Positions 38,921-48,472 are shown, counted from the first letter of the stretch. The stretch: 64,000 nucleotides of DNA from Acinetobacter junii CIP 64.5 (GCF_000368765.1 NZ_KB849655.1:1528127-1592126); one strand, 5' to 3'. Notes: generated from the letters alone by a model not told the origin. A program made the numbers and translations.

Positions 38921-40753
38921 CTACCTACGGATTGGATTTTGTGGAGTATCAAGAGGTTTATCTAAAGGAACGTTTAATAAGCGCAATGACTCTTGCATGA
39001 TTCGAGCAAAAACAGGAGCAGCAACAAGACCACCATAATAGCGTCCCTGTGGATTCTCAACGACAATAATCATAGCAAGCCGAGGATCACTGACTGGTGC
39101 AACACCTGCAAACAAGGCACGATATTCATTATTGGAATAGCCTTTACGGTCTGCACGTAATTTATGTGCTGTACCTGTTTTACCACCAACACGATATCCT
39201 GGAATGTTGGCTTGTAATGCAGTACCACCTGGCATCGTCACCTGCTCTAACATCAACAAAACTTGATCTGCAATTTTAGGATCAAGCACCTGTTTTCCTT
39301 CAGGTGCTTTGTCTAATTTACGCAGACTGAGTGGCATTTCAACCCCATGATTTGCCAACATTGCATAGCCTTGAGCTAACTGCAAAATAGTCGCATTCAA
39401 CCCGTAACCATAAGCCATAGTTCCTAATTGAGAAGGATTTAACTTGTCTCCAGAATAAAGTAAACCTGCACTCTCACCAGGGAATTTAACGTCGGAACGA
39501 TGACCAAATCCAACACGACGGAAAAATGAAGGCAGAGCGTCTTTTGGCAGAGATAGCGCTAATTTTGCGGAACCAACGTTAGAAGATTTAACAATAATAC
39601 CTGTCAGTGTTAAAGCACCATAATTATGGGTATCACGAATGGTATGCCAACCTAAACGCATGGTTCCCGGCGCAGTATTTACAATCGTATTTGGTGTGTA
39701 TTTACCACTTTCTAATGCTGCGGCAACAGTAAACGGTTTCATCGTTGAACCCGGTTCGAACATATCGATCGCACCACGGTTACGCATCGCATCTTTATTG
39801 GCTAAACCATTTTTATCATTCGGGTTATAAGATGGCCAACTAGTCATTGCCAAGATTTCACCCGTTTTTACATCTACAGCGATTGCCGTCGCAGAACGTG
39901 CATTATTGGCAACACCTGCTGCAGTCAATTCTCGATACATGATGTACTGTAGGCGAGAGTCGATGCTTAGTGTGATATTTTCACCTGACTCAACTTCTTT
40001 GATAACTTCTGAAACTTTTAAGCGATTACCTTTTTTATCACGGATGATTTTCTGCTCACCATCCATTCCAGATAATTGCTTATTCAGTTGCATCTCTAAA
40101 CCTTCAATCCCTTTACCTTCACTATTGGTTAAACCAATAATTTGCGCATTGGGTTGAGGTTGTGGATAGTAACGCTTATAACTTTTCTCAGCATAAACAC
40201 CCTGAAAATTGCGCTTAACAATTAAATCAGCTTGTTGAGGTGGAATTTCTTTTTGTAAAACTAAATAGCGTGAACGAGGTCGATCATTCATCTGCTTTCT
40301 TAAATCTTTACGATCAATACCAACAGCGTCTGCTAATTCGTCTAAATTTAAGTTTTTATCAGGTAGCTGGCGTTTGAGTTTACGATTAGTTGGGTCCTTT
40401 TGGAGTTCAGCTGTAATTTCATCATAAAGATGCTTTGCCTCCCAATAATCACGTGGATCAATCACAATTTTCATGATGGGTGTACTGATCGCCAAAGGCA
40501 CACCATGACGATCACTAATCACACCTCGCATTGCTTCAAGGCGTTCAGTCCGCAAAATATTGGCATTGGCTTTATTTTGTAAAAAGTCTTTATTAACGAC
40601 CTGCACATAAAATGCACGCGCAACCAAGACCACAAAGCACAGTAGCACCGTTCCCCAAAGCAGGTAAAAGCGCCACATATCCAAAGCTAAAGTTGGCTTT
40701 TCTGAGATAGACTGCTGTTTTTTACGTATTGGTTTACTTCGCTTATCTGCCAT
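38921..40753 (-). CDS. ftsI: Penicillin-binding protein 3 (septal transpeptidase)
   Basis: 610 aa. It crosslinks septal peptidoglycan with FtsW in division. One N-terminal membrane helix (about residues 30-50) is followed by a pedestal domain and the transpeptidase with FEPGSTMKPFTVAAAL (active Ser in STMK), VKSSNVGSAK (SSN) and VGGKTGTAHK (KTG). The Pro-rich end is short. It lies 10 bases after ftsL and three before murE in the dcw cluster. It is a main beta-lactam target. Confidence 0.97.
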   Translation of the reverse strand: MADKRSKPIRKKQQSISEKPTLALDMWRFYLLWGTVLLCFVVLVARAFYVQVVNKDFLQNKANANILRTERLEAMRGVISDRHGVPLAISTPIMKIVIDPRDYWEAKHLYDEITAELQKDPTNRKLKRQLPDKNLNLDELADAVGIDRKDLRKQMNDRPRSRYLVLQKEIPPQQADLIVKRNFQGVYAEKSYKRYYPQPQPNAQIIGLTNSEGKGIEGLEMQLNKQLSGMDGEQKIIRDKKGNRLKVSEVIKEVESGENITLSIDSRLQYIMYRELTAAGVANNARSATAIAVDVKTGEILAMTSWPSYNPNDKNGLANKDAMRNRGAIDMFEPGSTMKPFTVAAALESGKYTPNTIVNTAPGTMRLGWHTIRDTHNYGALTLTGIIVKSSNVGSAKLALSLPKDALPSFFRRVGFGHRSDVKFPGESAGLLYSGDKLNPSQLGTMAYGYGLNATILQLAQGYAMLANHGVEMPLSLRKLDKAPEGKQVLDPKIADQVLLMLEQVTMPGGTALQANIPGYRVGGKTGTAHKLRADRKGYSNNEYRALFAGVAPVSDPRLAMIIVVENPQGRYYGGLVAAPVFARIMQESLRLLNVPLDKPLDTPQNPIRR

Positions 40754-40763
40754 ACAGCATGCC

Positions 40764-41102
40764 TTATTTATCTTGCTTTGTAGTCATAGGTAAAGAAATC
40801 ACAACGGTTTGCGCAGCTGGAGGTGAAAACATACGCAATTGCGTTACTGCACGTGAACCAATCTGTGCAGTTGCACCAAAGGTTTGTTGCTCGATCAGCA
40901 AACGCCCCCATTCAGCATTTAAATCGTCTCTTTCACGCATATAAGCACTCAGGTCACGATAATCATGTCGATATTCGAACACCTGAAATACCACCATCAT
41001 GGCGCTAATAAATACTGATGCAACTAACACCGCATAAACAACAACTTTTTTTAGACCTTTTTTGGTGTTCGATACAACTTCGTCATCATTTTTGTTGTTC
41101 AT
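40764..41102 (-). CDS. ftsL: Cell division protein FtsL
   Basis: 112 aa from ATG 41102, placed just after GAAAGG and two bases past the rsmH stop; longer frames overlap rsmH. A single membrane helix (about residues 22-42) is followed by a short periplasmic coiled coil (FEYRHDYRDLSAYMRERDDLNAEWGRLLIEQQTFG), the FtsL pattern. It joins FtsB and FtsQ and activates FtsW-FtsI. The family has little sequence conservation, so the call leans on size, topology and place. Confidence 0.92.
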   Translation of the reverse strand: MNNKNDDEVVSNTKKGLKKVVVYAVLVASVFISAMMVVFQVFEYRHDYRDLSAYMRERDDLNAEWGRLLIEQQTFGATAQIGSRAVTQLRMFSPPAAQTVVISLPMTTKQDK

Positions 41103-41104
41103 TG

Positions 41105-42025
41105 TTAGCCTTTCTTTTCTAAGCGCTCTGCCACGCGCAACCAAGCACTACGCGAACGAGGATTTGCTTTTACTTCTGCTTCACTCGCACGAATACGAGA
41201 AACCTTCTTCAAACGACGGGTATCAATCTGAGCTTGAGGCATGCCCCAGCCCGTATCCTCCGCTAAAGTAGATTCTTTTTGGATAAACTGCTTAATTAAG
41301 CGGTCTTCTAAAGAATGGAAGCTAATCACAGCCAACTGTCCTTTAGGTTTGAGTAATTCTACAGCTTGCGGCAAAAATATCTCAATATCTTCTAGTTCTT
41401 TGTTAATTGCGATACGGATTGCCTGAAAAGTCCGTGTTGCAGGATGCTTATGCTTCTCCCATTTAGGATGCGCAGTTTTCACCAATTCGGCTAATTGTGC
41501 AGTAGTTGTAAGCTCACCTGCTTGTTTAATCGCTTTAGCAATACGGCGGCTATAACGCTCTTCACCATATTGATAAATAATATTCGCTAATTTTTCTTCT
41601 TCAATTTCTAGTAACCACTCGGCTGCTGTAGGACCTTTTGAATTATCCATACGCATATCCAATGGTCCATTTTGCATAAAACTGAAGCCACGTTCTGCTT
41701 GATCTAACTGAGGAGAAGAGACTCCAAGATCTGCCATAATGCCATCGACTTCAGTAATTCCAATATTCGCTAATTCAGATTGAAGATCAGCAAAACTGGC
41801 ATGAATAATTTTAAAACGCGGATCTTCTTGTTCTAATTGCGCAGCAACTTCTAGCGCTTGAGGATCTTTATCAAATGCATAAACTCGTGCATTTTGATCT
41901 AATTTAGAAAGCAAAAGTTTAGTATGACCACCTCGACCGAACGTGGCATCAACATAAATGCCAGTATCGCGACCTGCCAATACGCCATCAACGGTTTCAT
42001 GAAGTAAGACAGAAATATGCGACAT
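41105..42025 (-). CDS. rsmH: 16S rRNA (cytosine1402-N4)-methyltransferase
   Basis: 306 aa. It methylates C1402 in the ribosomal P site. The N-terminal SISVLLHET-like start (MSHISVLLHETVDGVL), GRGGHTKLLLSKL (SAM loop) and DLGVSSPQLDQAERGFSFMQNGPLDMRMD are diagnostic. It is first in the visible dcw cluster; mraZ, which precedes it in most bacteria, is not upstream. That lack is common in Moraxellaceae. Confidence 0.97.
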   Translation of the reverse strand: MSHISVLLHETVDGVLAGRDTGIYVDATFGRGGHTKLLLSKLDQNARVYAFDKDPQALEVAAQLEQEDPRFKIIHASFADLQSELANIGITEVDGIMADLGVSSPQLDQAERGFSFMQNGPLDMRMDNSKGPTAAEWLLEIEEEKLANIIYQYGEERYSRRIAKAIKQAGELTTTAQLAELVKTAHPKWEKHKHPATRTFQAIRIAINKELEDIEIFLPQAVELLKPKGQLAVISFHSLEDRLIKQFIQKESTLAEDTGWGMPQAQIDTRRLKKVSRIRASEAEVKANPRSRSAWLRVAERLEKKG

Positions 42026-42159
42026 AAGAAATGAATCAACAGCTAAAAATGTAACTGCACATTATCACCTTGTTTTATGCCAGTACCAAACGACTTTTTG
42101 TAGAGAATTCTTAACTTTCCATAGATAAAACCGTTTTCTTGTCATTTTTCATCCAATAA

Positions 42160-42188
42160 AAAAGCAAATACACGACATATTTGCTTTT
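42160..42188 (-). terminator. Terminator after the sulfate-binding-protein gene
   Basis: AAAAGCAAATA and TATTTGCTTTT form an 11-bp stem around a seven-base loop, with A/T runs. It lies 37 bases beyond the original sbp stop and upstream of rsmH. Confidence 0.75.
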
Positions 42189-42321
42189 CACGACTAACTA
42201 AAAGGCTGATATAACTTTATTGAGCTAAGGTTTCTCAGCATAAATCTGATCAAAAATCGCCCCATTCACAAAATGAGTTTTTTGTGCCTTTGCCCACCCC
42301 CCAAAGACATCCTGAATATTA

Positions 42322-43179
42322 GGGTCTGTTGACATTTACTGTTCATAATTAAACCTATAAAGGTAGCCATAAAAATATACAGGCTAAGGCAACAGCACTT
42401 TGATAATTTCTTTTGAGCTTGTCATATCGAGTAGCTATCCCTCTAAATTGTTTTAATCTACAAAACATATTTTCAACTAAATGCCTGATTTTATATAAAT
42501 ACCAGTCCATATGATCATTGTTCGATTGGCTATTTATTTTCTTTGGTATATTCGCTTTTGTTCCTGTTTTTCTGATCTGCTCACGCAGTGGTTCTGAATC
42601 ATAGCCTTTATCTGCGCATACCACTTCTGTCTCTTTTAAATCTAATGTTGCTATTAAATCAGGTGCAACTTTGATGTCATGTGTAGTGCCATCGGTAATC
42701 ATGAAATCAATAGGATTGCCATGTGAATCAACAATCAAATGTATTTTTGAGGAGTTTCCTCCTACACTTTTAGAAATGGATTGATTCGCTATACCGGCAG
42801 AATGTTGATGAGCACGTACGTGAGAGCCATCAATAAAAATCCACTCCATATCGGGGCATGATGCTAATAATTTGAATAATCTAAGCAACTTACCGCTGCT
42901 TGACCAACGATTAAAACGTTTGAAAATAGAGTTTGATTGACCGAAATAGGAAGGAATATCTCGCCACGGACAGCCTGTTCTAATTCTATAGAGAATAGCT
43001 TCAATAAAATTACGTAAATTTGAGTTGTGATGAATAGATAAATTACGCAAAATAGTTTTCAACTTTTGCCAGTGTTGATCTGTCAGCATGGTACGAGGCA
43101 TAGCGAATAGTAAAATTGGGTTTGGCGATTTGATTTTACTACTTCGCTATTTTTTTAAGCTAAAAGTGTCAACACACCC
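42322..43179 (-). mobile_element. IS5-family (IS427-type) insertion sequence, copy 1, intact
   Basis: 858 bp. Terminal inverted repeats begin GGGTCTGTTGACA at the left and GGGTGTGTTGACA at the right (read inward). It is flanked by a 2-bp TA target duplication (42320-42321 and 43180-43181). It contains one transposase frame. A copy 99.8% identical lies at 59414 in the same orientation. Confidence 0.93.
42355..43101 (-). CDS. IS5-family transposase, copy 1
   Basis: 248 aa DDE transposase. An N-terminal helical DNA-binding segment with MPRTMLTDQHWQKLKTIL and RTGCPWRDIPSYFG precedes the catalytic core: IDGSHVRAHQHSAG (first Asp), VCADKGYDSEPLREQI (second Asp) and VENMFCRLKQFRGIATRYDKL (Glu). The C-terminus KRNYQSAVALACIFLWLPL completes the family's last helix. 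Here the transposase is one continuous frame; many IS427-group elements instead need a frameshift. It is probably active, since copies are nearly identical. Confidence 0.93.
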   Translation of the reverse strand: MPRTMLTDQHWQKLKTILRNLSIHHNSNLRNFIEAILYRIRTGCPWRDIPSYFGQSNSIFKRFNRWSSSGKLLRLFKLLASCPDMEWIFIDGSHVRAHQHSAGIANQSISKSVGGNSSKIHLIVDSHGNPIDFMITDGTTHDIKVAPDLIATLDLKETEVVCADKGYDSEPLREQIRKTGTKANIPKKINSQSNNDHMDWYLYKIRHLVENMFCRLKQFRGIATRYDKLKRNYQSAVALACIFLWLPL

Positions 43180-44080
43180 TAAATAATTTGATCTTTGGAA
43201 ACTGTTTTGCATATTTCGTAGCGACCTCTGGATTTCTCGGGCGGAAATAATGTTTTGCAGCTAACTCTTGTCCTAGGGGTGAATAAAGGAAATTGAGATA
43301 TCCACGCGCTAAATTACGATTACCATCCTTTTCCACCGTTTTATCAACGATCGCAACTGAAGGTTCCGCCAAGATCGAAATCGATGGATAAACAATTTCG
43401 AATTTGTCTTTGCCTAACCCTTGTGTCGCTAAAAGTGCTTCATTTTCCCATGATAACAATACATCTCCAATTCCACGCTCTGCGAAGGTTGTTAATGAGC
43501 CTCGAGCACCAGAGTCTAAAACTTTGACATTTTGATAAAGTTTTTTTACCAACTCACGAGCTTTGGCATCATTTCCATTCGGCTGTTTTAAAGCATATCC
43601 CCAAGCAGATAAATAAATCCAACGTGGAGCACCACCAGTTTTAGGATTTGGAGTGATGATTTCAACTCCTTCTCGGGTCAAATCATTCCAATCACGAATA
43701 TTTTTGGGATTACCCTTTCGGACTAAAAAAACAACAGTTGAGGTATAAGGTGCAGAATTATTTTTAAACTGTTTCTGCCAATCTTTACGAATTAATCCTG
43801 CATTCGCAATCTCATCGATATCATTAGCTAATGCCAAAGTTACAACATCGGCCTGTAAGCCATCAATCACAGAGCGTGCTTGCTTGCCCGATCCACCATG
43901 TGATTGCTTAAATTCGACTTCCTGCCCTGTTTTACTTTTCCAGTATTTGCCAAAAGCTTGATTATATTCTTGATAAAATTCACGTGTTGGATCATAAGAC
44001 ACATTCAAGAAAGAAGTTGCTGCATGGGCACTCCCCCATAATCCAAATATAAATGCAACTGATGTGAATACACGCTTCAT

Positions 44081-44474
44081 ATTTATAACAACCTTATTTT
44101 TACTATTTATAGCACTATATTTTAATAAATATATTTTAGAATCAATCAGTTATAATGTTTTCTTCTTTATTATTCAGTTTTTAATCTAAATCATTTTGAT
44201 CCATACATTTAGATGAGGAATCGTATTAGCTTATTTAAAATTGAACGTTCTTCACGTTTTCTACATATTTGCTTGCTAAATTTGACTTGCAAACAAACTA
44301 GCCACAAGGCTATAAATATTGAGTAGAAATTTACTGGAAGTTTATCTTTTTTGTGAAAAGTGTGACGTAGTTCTACTTTTTTATTAAGATTTATGTTTGA
44401 ATCGTATCATTAAAGCAATAGTATAGTTGTTTAGTTAGTCTTGTAGACTCGGAAGTAATAAGGGAATGTTAGCA
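44081..44474. other. Intergenic region between sbp and the small exported protein gene
   Basis: About 394 AT-rich bases with divergent promoters and no convincing gene. ATCTAAAT and ATTTAGAT (44184-44214) form an 8-bp inverted repeat with a 15-base spacer, which could be an operator. Confidence 0.4.
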
Positions 44475-44777
44475 ATGCGAGCATTAAAATTGAAAAAAAC
44501 GATATGCTTAAGCCTATTTTTAGCTTGTTCAGTACAAATGGGACACGCTGCTGCTATCAAAGAAAGCAACAACATAAAAACTGTAGACAAATCTTCTTCT
44601 TTAATTGTCAAAGCGCTGGATCAGCAAAAACGTAATACATCGATGATCCCGTCGAGCAATGATGAACTTAAAATGTTGAATACGATTCGTACAACACCAA
44701 CGCAAAACTTCTTTGCTACACAGCACGAACGTTTTTCACGCTTTGTTCAAACCATTTTCCAACCGCATAATTCTTAA
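44475..44777 (+). CDS. Small exported protein of unknown function
   Basis: 100 aa from ATG 44475; AAGGG lies upstream, and the ATG at 44466 is too close to that site. A signal peptide is clear (MRALKLKKTICLSLFLACSVQMGHA, cut after AHA/GHA). The mature part, about 75 residues, is polar, with no Cys and no repeats: NNIKTVDKSSSLIVKALDQQ, then NDELKMLNTIRTTPTQNFFATQHERFSRFVQTIFQPHNS. No family is recognised. A terminator follows, so it is transcribed alone. Confidence 0.7.
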   Translation: MRALKLKKTICLSLFLACSVQMGHAAAIKESNNIKTVDKSSSLIVKALDQQKRNTSMIPSSNDELKMLNTIRTTPTQNFFATQHERFSRFVQTIFQPHNS

Positions 44778-44813
44778 TTCTTTAAATATGTAACCCCTAA
44801 CATGTTTAAATGC

Positions 44814-44841
44814 GCCTAGTCATTCCGTGACTAGGCTTTTT
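44814..44841 (+). terminator. Intrinsic terminator before gltX
   Basis: GCCTAGTCA-TTCCG-TGACTAGGC followed by TTTTT. It ends the small exported protein transcript. The gltX promoter (TATAAT at 44845-44850) lies immediately after it. Confidence 0.85.
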
Positions 44842-44844
44842 CGT

Positions 44845-44850
44845 TATAAT
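44845..44850 (+). promoter_or_regulatory. Probable -10 box of gltX
   Basis: TATAAT, 33 bases before the gltX ATG. The best -35 (TTCCGT) is poor and lies inside the terminator stem, so only the -10 is convincing. Confidence 0.5.
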
Positions 44851-44882
44851 AGTTTCAATTCTAATTTTAAATTCGATCACTT

Positions 44883-46391
44883 ATGAAAGTCCGTACTCGT
44901 ATTGCTCCCTCTCCTACTGGTTTCCCTCATGTAGGAACTGCATATATCGCTCTCTTTAACCTATGCTTTGCGAAACAGCATGGCGGTGAGTTTATTTTAC
45001 GCATCGAAGATACGGATCAACTTCGTTCAACCCCAGAATCTGAAAAAATGATTTTAGATTCTTTACGTTGGCTTGGACTTAACTGGTCAGAAGGTCCTGA
45101 TGTTGGTGGACCACATGCACCGTATCGCCAATCAGAACGTATGGGTATCTACAAACAATACGCACTTGAATTAGTGGAAAAAGGTCATGCTTTTTACTGT
45201 TTTGCGACAGCAGAAGAACTCGACCAAATGCGTGCTGAACAACAAGCACGTGGTGAAACACCTAAATATGATGGTCGTGGTTTAAAATTAACTCAAGAAG
45301 AAGTACAACGTCGTCTTGCAGTTGGTGAACCTCATGTCATTCGCATGAAAGTTCCAGAAGAGGGTGTCTGTAAAATCAATGACCTATTACGTGGTGAAGT
45401 TGAAATTCCTTGGGCACAAGTAGACATGCAAGTGCTATTGAAAACTGATGGCTTACCAACCTACCACCTTGCAAATGTTGTTGATGACCATTTAATGGAA
45501 ATCACTCACGTTTTACGTGGTGAAGAATGGCTACCATCTGCACCTAAGCACCAATTGCTTTACCAATACTTTGGTTGGGACATGCCAACGCTTTGTCACA
45601 TGCCTTTACTTCGTAATCCAGATAAGTCAAAGCTCTCTAAACGTAAAAATCCAACATCTATCAACTACTATCGTGACATTGGTGTATTGCCAGAGGCGTT
45701 GCTCAACTATTTAGGGCGCATGGGTTGGTCTATGCCTGACGAACGCGAAGTCTTTACTCTACAGGACATGATTGAAAACTTTGATGTGCAGCGTGTTTCA
45801 CTTGGTGGACCAATTTTTGATGTAGAAAAACTCAATTGGCTTAATGGTCAATGGATCAAATCATTAACACCAGGACAACTCCTTGCTCGTTTGTTGACGT
45901 GGAAGTCTGATCGCCAAACACTTGAAGATATTGCAGCGGCGATTCAACCACGTATTAATCTTTTGTCTGAAGCTGTTAATTGGGCAGGTTTCTATTTTAA
46001 CCATATGCCTCAAATCAACAAAGAGCAGTTTGAAAGCAAGAAATTGACAGAAGAACAAGTCCGTCAAAGCCTGCAATTTGCGATTTGGCGCTTAGAAAGC
46101 CAGTTCACATGGAACAATGAAACTGTCAGTCAAATTTTGATGGATTTGGCAAATCAAATGGAAATCAAACTACGTGATTTCATGCCTGCTTTCTTTATCG
46201 CAATAGCAGGCTCAACAAGTTCTACGCCTGTAATGCAAGCAATGGTGACTTTGGGTCCAGATTTAACTTTTGCTCGACTACGCCATGCTCTAGAGATCGT
46301 AGGTGCGCCTAGCAAGAAAGAACTGAAAGTGTGGGAAAAGTTAAATGAATCACTAAAATTGCCGAAAAATGATGCAAATAGTGAGACTTAA
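44883..46391 (+). CDS. gltX: Glutamyl-tRNA synthetase
   Basis: 502 aa class I synthetase. It charges tRNA-Glu with glutamate. The HIGH-type motif is [14 protein letters not shown] at residue 8-20, and the KMSKS-type motif is [13 protein letters not shown] near residue 250. The anticodon-binding helical region follows in the C-terminal half. Two tRNA genes, one of them a substrate tRNA-Glu, follow within 160 bases. It starts 42 bases after the terminator at 44814-44841 and has a TATAAT upstream. Confidence 0.97.
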   Translation: MKVRTRIAPSPTGFPHVGTAYIALFNLCFAKQHGGEFILRIEDTDQLRSTPESEKMILDSLRWLGLNWSEGPDVGGPHAPYRQSERMGIYKQYALELVEKGHAFYCFATAEELDQMRAEQQARGETPKYDGRGLKLTQEEVQRRLAVGEPHVIRMKVPEEGVCKINDLLRGEVEIPWAQVDMQVLLKTDGLPTYHLANVVDDHLMEITHVLRGEEWLPSAPKHQLLYQYFGWDMPTLCHMPLLRNPDKSKLSKRKNPTSINYYRDIGVLPEALLNYLGRMGWSMPDEREVFTLQDMIENFDVQRVSLGGPIFDVEKLNWLNGQWIKSLTPGQLLARLLTWKSDRQTLEDIAAAIQPRINLLSEAVNWAGFYFNHMPQINKEQFESKKLTEEQVRQSLQFAIWRLESQFTWNNETVSQILMDLANQMEIKLRDFMPAFFIAIAGSTSSTPVMQAMVTLGPDLTFARLRHALEIVGAPSKKELKVWEKLNESLKLPKNDANSET

Positions 46392-46404
46392 GTCCGTTTA
46401 ATCA

Positions 46405-46433
46405 TTGACGTGTGAGCGTAATCCACCTAATAT
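46405..46433 (+). promoter_or_regulatory. Promoter of tRNA-Ala/tRNA-Glu cluster
   Basis: TTGACG, a 17-base spacer and TAATAT, with a G/C-rich discriminator (TGCGC) before tRNA-Ala, as in stringently controlled stable-RNA promoters. A perfect 9-bp inverted repeat GTGTGAGCG/CGCTCACAC (46410-46444) brackets the -10. Confidence 0.8.
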
Positions 46434-46449
46434 TGCGCTCACACAAACT

Positions 46450-46525
46450 GGGGTCATAGCTCAGTTGGTAGAGCGCTACAATGGCATTGTAGAGGTCAGC
46501 AGTTCGATCCTGCTTGGCTCCACCA
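46450..46525 (+). tRNA. tRNA-Ala (anticodon GGC)
   Basis: 76 bases with CCA encoded. The acceptor stem pairs GGGGTCA with TGGCTCC (two G-T pairs), the D arm is TAGCTCAGTTGGTAGAGC, the anticodon stem CTACA/TGTAG holds the loop ATGGCAT, and the T arm is intact. It reads GCC and GCU alanine codons. Confidence 0.96.
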
Positions 46526-46547
46526 AACATTTTGTGTTGCCTCATCT

Positions 46548-46623
46548 GTCCCTATCGTCTAGAGGCCTAGGACATCGCCCTTTCACGGCGGTAACCGGGG
46601 TTCGAATCCCCGTAGGGACGCCA
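46548..46623 (+). tRNA. tRNA-Glu (anticodon TTC), copy 1
   Basis: 76 bases with CCA encoded; stem TCGCC/GGCGG with loop CTTTCAC. It is 22 bases after tRNA-Ala and probably co-transcribed with it. Identical in sequence to the copies at 48360 and 48473. Confidence 0.96.
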
Positions 46624-46735
46624 AATTCTTTTATCTAATAATTATATTTTTCTCTCAATCTTTCTCTTAATCAGATTGCACATTTCATAATTTTCCATAA
46701 AATAGCCGCTTCTCTATGCGTGGACAAATTGTCGT

Positions 46736-48142
46736 ATGCAATCTTCCAACTCAAATTCGAATTCAGAATCAAAAACATTAAAACGTTCGATGAGCACGCG
46801 CCATTTAGTCATGCTATCTCTTGGCGGTGCAATTGGTACGGGCTTGTTTTTGGGTTCTGGTGAAGTAATCGCCCAAACTGGACCGATAGGTGCAATTATC
46901 GCCTATGTCTTGGGTGGATTGATCGCCTATATGGTGATGTTGTGCTTAGGTGAACTTGCAGTACACATGCCTGTCGCAGGATCATTTGGCGCATACGCTC
47001 AAAAATATATTGGTCCAGGCACAGGCTATATGATCTCATGGGTCTACTGGCTGACATGGACAGCAACATTAGGCACAGAATTTACTGCCGCAGCACTACT
47101 AATGCAAGAATGGTTTCCTCATATTTCTATGTGGATATGGACGATTATCTTTGCCGTAACTATTTTTGGACTCAACATGAGTTCAACACGCATTTTTGCT
47201 GAATCAGAATTTTGGCTGGCTTTAGTAAAAGTTGTTACAGTAATTGCCTTTATTCTTCTTGGCCTGCTGGCAATTTTTGGTTTAATCCCATTTAAAGGTT
47301 CTGAATCAGCACCTTTATTTCACAACTTAACTGCTCACGGTTGGTTCCCAGAAGGTCTTTTACCAATTTTCACCACGATGTTAATTGTGAATTTTGCCTT
47401 TTCAGGTACAGAACTGATCGGTGTCGCTGCTGGTGAAACAAAAGATCCTGCGGTGAATGTACCTAAAGCTATTAATGCGGCAATTTGGCGTCTGCTAATT
47501 TTCTTTGTTGGTACAATTATTGTGATCAGCGCATTATTACCATTCCAAATTGCAGGATTGGGTGGTGAAGGCGTCAGTAGCAGTCCTTTTGTTACCGTAT
47601 TCAACTATATTGGCATTCCTTACGCAGATGACATTATTCGATTTGTCATTATCACTGCCCTTCTTTCTGCAGCAAACTCAGGTTTGTATGCAGCCTCTCG
47701 TATGATGTGGTCTTTGTCTGATCAACGTCAATTACCGAGAGTTTTTTCTAAACTGTCTAAAAGTGGCACGCCAATTATTGCACTTATCGTGACGATGTTT
47801 GGTGCTCTACCAGGATTATTATCTGAACATTTTGCACCTGAAACGATCTTTAAAAATCTACTTGGAATCGCTGCATTTACGATGGTGATCGTGTGGATGA
47901 GTATCTGCTGGAGTCAATTTAATTTTAGACGCCAATGGTATAAAGCTGGATACACAGCAAAAGATTTAAAATTTGCTGCCCCTCTTTATCCTATCGTTCC
48001 TATTTTAGGTTTTGTGTTCTGTTTCATTACTGGTTTAAGTATGGCAGCAGATCCTGAAATGCAGGCGGGCTTTATTGGTTGTTTATTATTCATTGCGGCA
48101 TGTTATTTAAGTCACTATGTCTTTTATCGTGATCAAAAATAA
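46736..48142 (+). CDS. Amino-acid permease (APC superfamily, AAT family)
   Basis: 468 aa with about 12 membrane helices. The N-terminus carries the AAT signature MSTRHLVMLSLGGAIGTGLFLGSG, and the consensus region FSGTELIGVAAGETKDPAVNVPKAINAAIWRL lies at residue 220. The family takes up amino acids such as lysine, proline, aromatic residues or GABA by proton symport; the substrate cannot be read from the sequence. It starts after copy 1 of tRNA-Glu and is followed by a terminator, then copies 2 and 3, so the gene lies inside a tRNA cluster and may be an insertion. Confidence 0.9.
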   Translation: MQSSNSNSNSESKTLKRSMSTRHLVMLSLGGAIGTGLFLGSGEVIAQTGPIGAIIAYVLGGLIAYMVMLCLGELAVHMPVAGSFGAYAQKYIGPGTGYMISWVYWLTWTATLGTEFTAAALLMQEWFPHISMWIWTIIFAVTIFGLNMSSTRIFAESEFWLALVKVVTVIAFILLGLLAIFGLIPFKGSESAPLFHNLTAHGWFPEGLLPIFTTMLIVNFAFSGTELIGVAAGETKDPAVNVPKAINAAIWRLLIFFVGTIIVISALLPFQIAGLGGEGVSSSPFVTVFNYIGIPYADDIIRFVIITALLSAANSGLYAASRMMWSLSDQRQLPRVFSKLSKSGTPIIALIVTMFGALPGLLSEHFAPETIFKNLLGIAAFTMVIVWMSICWSQFNFRRQWYKAGYTAKDLKFAAPLYPIVPILGFVFCFITGLSMAADPEMQAGFIGCLLFIAACYLSHYVFYRDQK

Positions 48143-48153
48143 GCCGACAAACA

Positions 48154-48184
48154 AAAATGCAGCTTAAACAAGCTGCATTTTTTA
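48154..48184 (+). terminator. Intrinsic terminator after the permease gene
   Basis: AAAATGCAGCTT, a four-base loop, then AAGCTGCATTTTT, starting 12 bases past the stop codon. Confidence 0.85.
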
Positions 48185-48313
48185 TTTAGGTATAAAAATC
48201 ATCATCTAAATAGTATTTTATCTCTTAAATCCTTATTTTTGATTATTTATCCCCCAATGCGCTTTATTTTTAAACATTCATTTATTTTTTTTAATTTTTC
48301 TTTAGAAAAGTGT

Positions 48314-48342
48314 TTGACACCCCACCCAATTCACCCTAATAT
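48314..48342 (+). promoter_or_regulatory. Promoter of tRNA-Glu copies 2 and 3
   Basis: Consensus -35 TTGACA, a 17-base spacer and -10 TAATAT, followed by a GC-rich discriminator (ACGCCCAC), 18 bases before the tRNA. It resembles the promoter at 46405. Confidence 0.85.
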
Positions 48343-48359
48343 ACGCCCACCTCTGAAAC

Positions 48360-48435
48360 GTCCCTATCGTCTAGAGGCCTAGGACATCGCCCTTTCACGG
48401 CGGTAACCGGGGTTCGAATCCCCGTAGGGACGCCA
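48360..48435 (+). tRNA. tRNA-Glu (anticodon TTC), copy 2
   Basis: 76 bases with CCA encoded and identical to copies 1 and 3. It lies 18 bases after a consensus promoter. Confidence 0.96.
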
Positions 48436-48472
48436 ATATTTATTATTGTTTTCAGATGTATGCCTCATATAA

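Larger units (their letters stand above)
42225..44080 (-). pseudogene. sbp: Sulfate-binding periplasmic protein gene, split by an IS element
   Basis: The 5' part (43182-44080) encodes a signal peptide ending in AHA and the Sbp/CysP segments [35 protein letters not shown] and [19 protein letters not shown]. The IS breaks the frame after KLF. The 3' part (42225-42321) continues as [15 protein letters not shown]...FDQIYAEKP and a stop. Removing the IS and one TA copy restores a single 331-aa frame, normal for Sbp. The intact protein would deliver sulfate or thiosulfate to the CysTWA transporter in the periplasm. As it stands, only a truncated product ending in RVC can be made. A CysP homologue elsewhere may compensate. 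Confidence 0.93.

Noticed and set aside
46405..46638. 77-codon open frame over the tRNA genes
   Set aside because: It runs through a promoter, tRNA-Ala and tRNA-Glu; the RNA genes explain the sequence. The similar frame at 48456-48659 is rejected for the same reason.
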